Of a DNA stretch of 12,166 bases, positions 6,976 through 12,166 are shown one piece after another; position 1 is the stretch's first letter, and every line of letters starts with the position of its first letter. Source of the DNA: Fimbriimonadaceae bacterium. GTDB lineage: Bacteria; Armatimonadota; Fimbriimonadia; Fimbriimonadales; Fimbriimonadaceae. The position numbers were made by a program, and so were the translations under genes. The stretch is taken from the NCBI GenBank assembly GCA_014380605.1, contig JACMJO010000224.1, positions 1 to 12,166 on the forward strand. The letters are read 5' to 3'. Below the pieces are notes generated by a model. The model was not told where the DNA came from and did no database searches. It saw only the letters and a list, made by a program, of their open reading frames with translations.

Positions 6976-8637
6976 TTACAGAGATCCCGCCAACACAAAC
7001 ACCAATGGCGCGTTCCAGTTGATGGCGGTTTCATTCGTGGTGTAGCTGGCGGCCACGTCCTGCCACTGCCGTGCGGGAGGGGGCGACGTCCGCCGGTCTG
7101 CATTAGGACCGCCTACGATCAGACCAGGCCAAGGCTTGGTCACCTTGTCCGCCGCGCTGGGCCGATGGTGTGGGTTCATCGCGTACTTGGACCCCACGTG
7201 GGTTACATAGCTCGTGTTGAACGTATTCCGGCCGAACAAGTAATGCACCATGTCCATCGCGCCGTTAAGGTAGCTAGGCTTGTCCTGAAACTTCCGGGCG
7301 ATGAACAGCATCATCGCGTAGTTGGCCACCACGGCGTTGCTTCCCCAGTAGTATTCGTCGACCTTTAGCGGGATGCGATAGGCGTTCCCCTGGACCCGCT
7401 CGACGATATCATCCGCCGCTTTGATTGAGTCCGCCCGTATGGCTTCCACCGCCTTCGGATCCACGTCCTTCCGACCAGAAAGCGCATAGGTGTACATCGC
7501 CATGTTGGCAAGCTCCGGCCAGCCTTGCGCTTTTGCCCCATCCACCGTTGGAGTCCACTTCTTGTAGTTCGCCAGGAAGTAGTCGTGATAGAGCTTCTTG
7601 CCGGTGGTCCGGTAGAGCTCGGCGGCTGCCCAGAGGACCTCGTCCGCGGTATTGCTGTCGCCGTAGCCGCCCGTGTTGATCCCCTGCGGATTGCGGCCAT
7701 ATCGCACGCTCGGGTTTTGGGCTAGCCAACTCCATGCCCTCTCCGCCGAGGCGAGACACTTATCTGAATAACCTCGATCAAACCGCCGGTAAACCCGAGA
7801 TGCGATGGCGCAGACCGCCGCGAAATCCCCCGTCGCGGTAGTGTTCTTGTAGGGCGCGGTTCCCGTTCCCACTATCAGCATCGGAGCCTTGTCATCCACC
7901 GGAAGGATAAACCCTGGGAAGTTCGCGGTTGTCGCCTTGTGCCAAACGCCACCGTCGTCATCCTGCATCGTGAGCATCCAATCCAGATTCCACTTGATCT
8001 CGGTGAGGATGTCAGGCACACCCTTCTTCGAATCCGGAAGCGCCAATCCGATGCCCCTGATCTTGGGCTCGTACAACTCGTACGTCCACAACAGCGTCCC
8101 CATCGTGATTCCGCAGTTAACGATGTAGCGTCCGAAGTCGCCCGCATCGTGCCAACCGCCCACGCACTTCCGCGTGCCGGTCTTGCCAGACGAAGCGTGG
8201 AACTCGGCGTCGGCAAGGTGACAAGCCTTGTAGTTGTATTCGGGAAAGTCGGGCGCCATGCTGACATCCACGCCGCACCGTTGTCCCAGGTAGGACCTCA
8301 TAGCGATCCGATACACAGGCGCGAAAACGTCCTTCGCGATCCGGAATGTGTAGCTCTTTCCTACCCCTTCGATCTCCAGATAGTAGGCGCCGGGCGTTTT
8401 CACCGCGGAGAAGTCCACTGGCCGAACCAGATCGCCGGTCGAAGGATCGCTCACCGCGAATCCCACGGGAAACGTGCCCACCGCTTTATCCGTCCTGGCA
8501 TCCTTGATTACGGCGGACTGGCCAGTCATGGCCACCACCATCGCGAACTTGGTCTCTTGCGGCAGGTACCCAACCTGGCAGACACGGATCTGATCGGACT
8601 GGAGCATGAGCGAGGAGGCGAGGATCATCCCAAGCAT
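6976..8637 (-). CDS. Glycoside hydrolase family 9 (endoglucanase-type) with N-terminal Ig-like domain
   Basis: A 553-residue two-domain protein. After a short hydrophobic leader (MLGMILASSLMLQ), residues 16-100 form the CelD_N immunoglobulin-like domain typical of GH9 (RVCQVGYLPQETKFAMV… ending SYTFRIA). Residues 105-552 are the (alpha/alpha)6 barrel. Catalytic features are present: GGWHDAGDFGRY with D164 and D167 (base and water-positioning), NPHHRPS at 488-494, and SYTTNETAINWNAP with the general acid E536. The family hydrolyses beta-1,4-glucans such as cellulose, or acts as exo-beta-glucosaminidase or glucosidase; the exact substrate cannot be read. The leader lacks a basic n-region. AGAGGG directly abuts the first ATG but is 9 nt before the second (M4, 8628), so M4 may be the true start. 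A 16-bp palindrome lies just upstream. No dockerin or carbohydrate-binding module is seen. Confidence 0.93.
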   Translation of the reverse strand: MLGMILASSLMLQSDQIRVCQVGYLPQETKFAMVVAMTGQSAVIKDARTDKAVGTFPVGFAVSDPSTGDLVRPVDFSAVKTPGAYYLEIEGVGKSYTFRIAKDVFAPVYRIAMRSYLGQRCGVDVSMAPDFPEYNYKACHLADAEFHASSGKTGTRKCVGGWHDAGDFGRYIVNCGITMGTLLWTYELYEPKIRGIGLALPDSKKGVPDILTEIKWNLDWMLTMQDDDGGVWHKATTANFPGFILPVDDKAPMLIVGTGTAPYKNTTATGDFAAVCAIASRVYRRFDRGYSDKCLASAERAWSWLAQNPSVRYGRNPQGINTGGYGDSNTADEVLWAAAELYRTTGKKLYHDYFLANYKKWTPTVDGAKAQGWPELANMAMYTYALSGRKDVDPKAVEAIRADSIKAADDIVERVQGNAYRIPLKVDEYYWGSNAVVANYAMMLFIARKFQDKPSYLNGAMDMVHYLFGRNTFNTSYVTHVGSKYAMNPHHRPSAADKVTKPWPGLIVGGPNADRRTSPPPARQWQDVAASYTTNETAINWNAPLVFVLAGSL

Positions 8638-8641
8638 CCCT

Positions 8642-8938
8642 CTATCTTACGGGATATACCTGTATATCAAACCATAGCATTCTCGTTGGTTGGTCGAGCG
8701 CGGCCATGGCAACCATCATCTTCATGACGCTTTGGAGCGAAAATCGCTCGTTTCGTCGGGAGTAATGGCCGGAATGAGGCGTGATCACCGCGGCGCCCAA
8801 GTGCCCTTTGGCCCCGGCTTCAATCTGGGCTAATCTGGCTTCGATGGGAGAGGATTGGGCGAGGCTCGATAAGAGCAACAGGCTGAGAACCACGGGAACA
8901 AGTGTACCGAGTTGGTTGCCTCGGGGCATCAAGACCAT
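8642..8938 (-). pseudogene. N-terminal remnant of a class A beta-lactamase
   Basis: The 98-codon frame starts as a class A serine beta-lactamase and breaks off. A signal peptide (best from M4: MPRGNQLG then VVLSLLLLSSLAQS) is followed by the family's N-terminal region, GAAVITPHSGHYSRRNERF and LQSVMKMMVAMAALDQ. This includes the active-site S70-x-x-K73 motif. Beyond about residue 83 (8690) the family pattern stops. The last 15 residues are unrelated, and TAG comes at 8642-8644, only 4 nt before the GH9 ATG. The SDN loop, omega-loop Glu and KTG motif are all absent, against a normal length near 290 residues, so it cannot be an active enzyme. The upstream nuclease gene's TGA overlaps the ATG of M4 (TGATG). 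It is most simply the remnant of a deletion; an expressed exported peptide cannot be excluded. Confidence 0.75.
8653..8668. promoter_or_regulatory. Operator-like palindrome upstream of GH9
   Basis: GATATACCTGTATATC has perfect 7-bp arms around CT, 16-31 nt upstream of the first GH9 ATG. On the minus strand it overlaps TTGATA, a good -35 match, followed after 15 bp by TAAGAT, a possible -10. A repressor bound here would block that promoter. The spacer is shorter than ideal, so the promoter assignment is weak; the palindrome itself is exact. Confidence 0.5.
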
Positions 8939-9855
8939 GGATCGCTTTCATTTTCAACAAGGTCTTTGTACTCCGCTTTTTCCTTCGCTGTCGGTATCCT
9001 CATGACGCGCTGTGCGAGTGCCCGGACGATCTCGCCAAGTTGTTCCACTGCTTGGATCTCATACCTTCCCTCCTGTATCGCAAGCATTACGTTTCTGACG
9101 TAATCAGCGAAGAAGGACGGCATGCAAACCCTGTGAATATCCATCCATGAAGTGTATGCTTCCCTAGCTCCTAAGCGCCCCTCATAAATTTGATCGCACT
9201 CTCCTTTACAGACAGTTTTGACTTCGAATATCTTCTCGCTTTTGTCATCGTCGAGCTTCGATGCATATACGATCATTGCCATTTGACTGTCGATAAAGTC
9301 TATGTCTAGAAGGTCACGACCACAGACGTGACATCGAAGATCAATAACCTTGCCCCACAGCGTGGATAGCGGGCGCGTGGCCCCAAAGCTAGTTGGTAGA
9401 TATCTTGCCATCAGCAGATTCCTAGAGTTAGCAATCAGAATTGACTCAATTATTCGGTGATCAAATATCCGGTACTCAGAAATGAGCTTCTTGTTTGCAA
9501 GGCGATCAAGTTCTGATATCAAGCCAGCCGATGGGATAGTTGAGTAGAAACCCAGAAATCCATCGGCTTCGAAGCCGCTAACGCGCTCTACGATGTTTAT
9601 CTCGTCAGCGGGTCCAACAGATCGGTCTGAAGCTGCGAAGTGCTTGCAACTGACTAACCACCTAAATTCCGTATTCGCAATTGAGCCAGTGCGTCGCTCA
9701 ATAACCAACATGTCCTTCCCACCGTCGGCTCCTCGGTTCGGAGGAGTCTCAATGTACAGGCCATACTCTGAAAGAAAGTCTCGGCAGAAGAGTTCGAATT
9801 GATCGCCGTCATGGGGAATTTCCTTGAAATCAAGCGAAGAAGGGTTATTTGTCAT
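8929..9855 (-). CDS. Mrr-like PD-(D/E)XK restriction endonuclease with Cys4 site
   Basis: A 308-residue protein. The N-terminal 120 residues match Mrr-type restriction endonucleases: FELFCRDFLSEYGLYIE (helix with E21), then PNRGADGGKDMLV (acidic D44 and D48), then RWLVSCKHF (K71), giving a D-x(n)-(S)xK core. VGPADEINIVERVSGFEADGFLGFYST follows, typical of the rest of the fold. The remaining half is unfamiliar: C175-x2-C178 and C216-x3-C220 suggest a zinc ribbon, followed by a mostly helical tail. Mrr relatives cut DNA, often modified DNA. The start is fixed by an in-frame TAG three codons upstream; no Shine-Dalgarno is seen. It lies 16 bp downstream of the HNH gene, so it is probably co-transcribed. 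The sampled stretch 9421-9480 has 23 G/C of 60 against 40 of 60 in the protease at 6241-6300, suggesting transfer. Confidence 0.82.
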   Translation of the reverse strand: MTNNPSSLDFKEIPHDGDQFELFCRDFLSEYGLYIETPPNRGADGGKDMLVIERRTGSIANTEFRWLVSCKHFAASDRSVGPADEINIVERVSGFEADGFLGFYSTIPSAGLISELDRLANKKLISEYRIFDHRIIESILIANSRNLLMARYLPTSFGATRPLSTLWGKVIDLRCHVCGRDLLDIDFIDSQMAMIVYASKLDDDKSEKIFEVKTVCKGECDQIYEGRLGAREAYTSWMDIHRVCMPSFFADYVRNVMLAIQEGRYEIQAVEQLGEIVRALAQRVMRIPTAKEKAEYKDLVENESDPWS

Positions 9856-9860
9856 TTGGT

Positions 9861-9876
9861 TCTAGACGATACTAGA
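9861..9876. repeat. Small inverted repeat between the two nuclease genes
   Basis: TCTAGACGATACTAGA has 5-bp arms around 6 nt. It covers the HNH stop codon and most of the 16-bp spacer before the Mrr-like ATG. It could be a small hairpin tuning translation of the second gene, or chance. Confidence 0.25.
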
Positions 9877-10603
9877 AACGTAAGTCGATGCCAAGTTTTG
9901 AACGCATTAAGTGAAACAACTCGGAGTAACTTACAGCTGCCTCTGAGCAAAGATCATTTGCTTTTGCAACCTCTTTCCGGATCTCTTCAATTCTTGGCGA
10001 CAAATCGATCTCAATACTTGAGCCAAGCGAGTAGTTGCCATTGCCAGTCAAGCTGGTAAGGAAGGATACCGCGGACATCCCCTTGGCTAGGTCACCAACA
10101 AATTCCGCTCGAGCCGTCTCGAGGTCTGCGTCAAAAAACTGCATGTCCGGGTTATCACTAACATTAAGCAGTGAGAAAATGCCTTCAACGACGCTGGATT
10201 TATAGCTTGCCCATATGTCGTGATCTCGGAGAAAGTAGAACCCGCCGCCGCTGGTCATGTAATGATGGATTTCCGTCGCAATCCTTACATCAATTTGCCT
10301 GTGTTCTGCGAGATTGGCTGTCGGTGCGACAACTGCCACTCTCTTAAACCACTCGACCTTATGCTTTCGCAGTTCACTCCCGCTGTACTTAGTTCCTCGA
10401 GGGTGTTGTGCGTTGTAATGCTTGACGTCTGCATGGCAATCAAAGCAGAGCGGAATTCCGTTATCGGCGATGTTAGGGCCACCCTTCGATTCCTCAACGA
10501 TGTGATGCACTTCTATGTTCACACCGCGAAACCGGTGACAGATACAGCAACTTCGCCGAGAAGCGACCATTAGATCCGCTTTGATGACTGAAGAGAACGG
10601 CAT
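9872..10603 (-). CDS. HNH endonuclease with uncharacterised helical C-terminal domain
   Basis: A 243-residue protein. The N-terminal 65 residues are an HNH (beta-beta-alpha metal) nuclease: C19-x2-C22, then VEVHH-type H33/H34 (sequence NIEVHHIVEE), then N48 in ADNGIPLC, then C53-x2-C56 followed by H57. The four cysteines give the structural zinc site and the His/Asn residues the catalytic metal site, so the nuclease looks intact. Residues 95-243 are largely alpha-helical with an amphipathic stretch (RIEEIRKEVAKANDLCSEAAVSYSELFHLM). I do not recognise this domain; it may sense a target or bind the partner. It is the first gene of a two-gene minus-strand unit with the Mrr-like nuclease. The ATG at 10603 lacks a ribosome site. 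The frame is open back to 10664 without another ATG, and an in-frame ATT at 10618 follows AGGTGGG. Confidence 0.82.
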   Translation of the reverse strand: MPFSSVIKADLMVASRRSCCICHRFRGVNIEVHHIVEESKGGPNIADNGIPLCFDCHADVKHYNAQHPRGTKYSGSELRKHKVEWFKRVAVVAPTANLAEHRQIDVRIATEIHHYMTSGGGFYFLRDHDIWASYKSSVVEGIFSLLNVSDNPDMQFFDADLETARAEFVGDLAKGMSAVSFLTSLTGNGNYSLGSSIEIDLSPRIEEIRKEVAKANDLCSEAAVSYSELFHLMRSKLGIDLRF

Positions 10604-10678
10604 CTGCTGAAAGCTAATGTACCCACCTGCTTTGTCTGGGCAGCTGTCCTGGCACGCCTTTCAGTGTGCAGTTCTTTC

Positions 10679-10714
10679 ATCCCTCCACAGCGAGGCTCGA
10701 GTTGTGGAGGGTAT
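10679..10714. repeat. Hairpin repeat upstream of the HNH gene
   Basis: CCCTCCACA (10681-10689) and TGTGGAGGG (10703-10711) are perfect 9-bp arms. The inner part CGAG-G-CTCG can also pair, giving a hairpin of about 31 nt. Its right side, TGTGGAGGGTAT, recurs exactly at 11583-11594. Its left side (10679-10697), read in reverse complement, matches 11574-11594 with only two single-base indels. Confidence 0.65.
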
Positions 10715-10759
10715 TCCTAGGTAACCGCAGTGGCATGACGGAGCGCTGACATTTTTCGG

Positions 10760-11569
10760 TTGCCACGCGTCCTAGGAGTGATGCTGGCAGCCGCTCTTCT
10801 TTGCACCGTCTCTGGAATCCAAGCTGGTGCGCCAAAACCTCCTAAGGGATTTAGACTGGCCTCTGATTTAGAAATGTGGAGGCTGGGGCCGATCGATCAC
10901 ATGGACGTCGACTACGAAGTGACTCTCGTCAAGGACCAAGTCCGGGTCGAGACTCGCGTCGAGTTTGTTGCCCGAGAGGACAGGGAGTGGAAAGCGAAGA
11001 AGCCGTCAAAGCCGAAACACTCGATCTTCCTGGGGCATGCCACTGGCACCTGGAGCATGGGCGTCGGAGCAAGAGTGGAAGATGGATGGATTCACGGATG
11101 GGACATGGGGGAGTTTGGCGGGGCACTCTATTGGTTTTCAAAGGGCGGCGAAACTTACAAGAAGATAGACGGCAGAAACACCGTGGCTGTGACCGCGACT
11201 AGCGAGGGCGTCTTCGCATTTCAATCGTTGGCTCATTTTATGTTCAGGTACTCGCGATTCATTAAGCTGGAAAAGGCCAAGGGGGCCTGGCAAGCTCGCC
11301 TAGTGACAGACCTACATGACTGTCCACAAGCGATCCTGTTTACTGGGAAGAGGTTCTTATACGTTGGACCTGAGTATGTGAGCACAATGAAGCTAGATGG
11401 GACTCAGCGCCTTGTCTACAGGTCGCCAAGAGAGATGAGAGCGGGCGGAATCTACCAGCGAAGGAACGGCGAGGTTTGGATTGGCAACTCAAGATCTGTC
11501 CTATGTTTGAGCCCTAAGGGCAACGGAGAATTCAAGCCCTACTGGTTCCGACCCGTCAAGCCCCGATAG
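10760..11569 (+). CDS. Exported beta-rich protein of unknown function
   Basis: The frame gives 269 residues from TTG at 10760 or 262 from ATG at 10781. The TTG start yields a better signal peptide (PRVLGVMLAAALLCTVSGIQAG), while the AGGAG at 10774-10778 is too close to the ATG to serve it well. There is no lipobox, because the residue before Cys is Leu. The mature part is rich in short strands with repeated aromatic and glycine pairs (SMGVGARVEDGWIHGWDMGEFGGALYWFSKGGETYKKI, RFLYVGPEYVSTMKLDGTQ, GEVWIGNSRSVLCLSPKG). The late repeats look like beta-propeller blades. I know of hypothetical proteins with similar GxxGGxLxWFSKDG motifs but no function. It is convergent with the right-edge gene (24-bp gap) and flanked on both sides by related repeats. 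Confidence 0.78.
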   Translation: MPRVLGVMLAAALLCTVSGIQAGAPKPPKGFRLASDLEMWRLGPIDHMDVDYEVTLVKDQVRVETRVEFVAREDREWKAKKPSKPKHSIFLGHATGTWSMGVGARVEDGWIHGWDMGEFGGALYWFSKGGETYKKIDGRNTVAVTATSEGVFAFQSLAHFMFRYSRFIKLEKAKGAWQARLVTDLHDCPQAILFTGKRFLYVGPEYVSTMKLDGTQRLVYRSPREMRAGGIYQRRNGEVWIGNSRSVLCLSPKGNGEFKPYWFRPVKPR

Positions 11570-11573
11570 GCGT

Positions 11574-11594
11574 AGCCTTCGCTGTGGAGGGTAT
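11574..11594. repeat. Second copy of the flanking repeat
   Basis: TCGCTGTGGAGGGTAT (11579-11594), preceded by AGCCT, fills the 24-bp gap between two convergent genes. It touches the stop codon of the minus-strand gene. It is an inverted copy of 10679-10697 and a 12-bp direct copy of 10703-10714. Confidence 0.65.
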
Positions 11595-12166
11595 CAGTTG
11601 CTAGCTACCTTGGGAACTTGGATCGACGCGACAATCTCTAGGAACAGCTTTCGGTCCGCTTCAACTGGCGCGTAGACAAACGACTGCATCGAGACATAGA
11701 TGAACTCGCCGCTGGAGTTTCGAAGTGAGACGTCGTACTTCACCCTGACCTTGTCACTGCTCGGGAACATGACGAACGACATGAGATTGCCTCGATAATC
11801 CCCGACTTTCACTACGTCCTTGGCGTACTTGACCTCCCGCTCAAGAAAATCCTCTTCGCGGCGGGTATGCCACATGTTAAACCTCTGGAGCTCGCTTTCT
11901 GCCCACTTAGGATTCGTCTGTTGAGGTCGTACGTGTCTCTGAACAGAGATTTGTATCCGCTTCTGACCGGTCGAAGAAGCCTCTAGCCCAAAGCTGCCCC
12001 GCCCGTAGGTCCCATCCTTCGTAACACGGACGCGTTCCTTATCGCTGTTTTCCCAATGTGCTGGCACCATCACCGAGAACGCGCCGTTACCGAACTCCAA
12101 GTTTCCTGCAACATTGACCCGAACCATCTCCATTTTCTGGAGAGCCTGGGCAGGAGCCGCCTGAAA
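11594..12166 (-). CDS. Exported PsbP/Mog1-like protein, 5' end outside the window
   Basis: The first ATG in view is at 12133, but the frame stays open to the window edge. The extra residues read FQAAPAQALQK, which looks like the end of a signal peptide (AxA cleavage at APAQA), so the true start is to the right and at least 190 residues are encoded here. The mature protein begins with a strand pair and FSVMVPAHWENS. A segment of about 130 residues follows and ends KLFLEIVASIQV. The 'f.v..P..W' opening and 'i..Si.v' ending match the PsbP/Mog1/DUF1795-like alpha-beta fold found in many exported or lipid-anchored bacterial proteins. This is a fold-level guess without a known activity. No catalytic motif is seen. 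The stop codon overlaps the repeat in the gap to the convergent neighbour. Confidence 0.78.
   Translation of the reverse strand, partial: FQAAPAQALQKMEMVRVNVAGNLEFGNGAFSVMVPAHWENSDKERVRVTKDGTYGRGSFGLEASSTGQKRIQISVQRHVRPQQTNPKWAESELQRFNMWHTRREEDFLEREVKYAKDVVKVGDYRGNLMSFVMFPSSDKVRVKYDVSLRNSSGEFIYVSMQSFVYAPVEADRKLFLEIVASIQVPKVASN

Noticed and set aside
6848..7045. 65-codon open frame on the plus strand in the gap before GH9
   Set aside because: Its second half is antisense to the conserved GH9 C-terminus, it lacks a ribosome site and it resembles no protein family.
7939..8727. 262-residue open frame on the plus strand
   Set aside because: It is antisense to the GH9 catalytic and Ig-like domains and shows Arg/His-rich shadow composition without a family motif.
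10679..11594. Insertion sequence with terminal inverted repeats
   Set aside because: The enclosed gene is an exported beta-rich protein with no transposase motif, and an extra direct copy of the repeat does not fit a simple insertion sequence.
12131..12133. ATG as the start of the right-edge gene
   Set aside because: Upstream codons in frame read like the end of a signal peptide, so the gene continues past the window.

Overview
The window looks like chromosomal DNA of a free-living bacterium with many exported proteins. Paralogous copper-amine-oxidase-like N-terminal repeats, an exported tricorn-type S41 protease, a GH9 glycosidase, tandem-GNAT enzymes and frequent absence of a Shine-Dalgarno sequence fit Armatimonadota, for example a Fimbriimonas-like organism. 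That placement is inference; no rRNA or other phylogenetic marker is present.

Layout. (1) 2-766: the 3' part of a gene entering from the left edge, converging with and overlapping a periplasmic thioredoxin-like gene (735-1223, minus). (2) 1276-2019: a GNAT acetyltransferase, divergent from the thioredoxin gene across a 52-bp spacer with a small palindrome. (3) 2120-3133: an exported protein with two copper-amine-oxidase-like N-terminal repeats, a TrbI/VirB10-like beta domain and a glycine zipper, closed by a strong intrinsic terminator. (4) 3237-6428: a full-length exported tricorn-like protease. (5) 6429-6975: 547 bp without a gene, holding three sequence structures: a GC hairpin at the protease stop codon, degenerate 32-33-bp direct repeats and a 94-bp imperfect hairpin. 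(6) 6976-8637, minus: a GH9 endoglucanase-type enzyme with an operator-like palindrome just upstream. (7) 8642-8938, minus: the N-terminal stub of a class A beta-lactamase, ending just after the SxxK region. (8) 8929-10603, minus: a compact pair of nuclease genes, an HNH protein followed 16 bp later by an Mrr-like PD-(D/E)XK protein with a Cys4 site. A sampled stretch of this pair is much lower in GC than a sampled stretch of the protease gene. (9) 10760-11569: an exported beta-rich protein of unknown function, bracketed by related repeats. (10) 11594-12166, minus: an exported PsbP/Mog1-like protein cut by the right edge.

How the genes may fit together. Most of the window is a series of independent exported proteins (thiol chemistry, wall or surface, peptide and glycan breakdown), with no clear multi-gene pathway. 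The exception is the HNH/Mrr-like pair, which has the composition, tight spacing and domain content of an acquired DNA-targeting module, most likely anti-phage or anti-plasmid. It abuts a broken beta-lactamase gene with a TGATG overlap, so this segment appears to have been rearranged. The pair is the best candidate here for an undescribed system.
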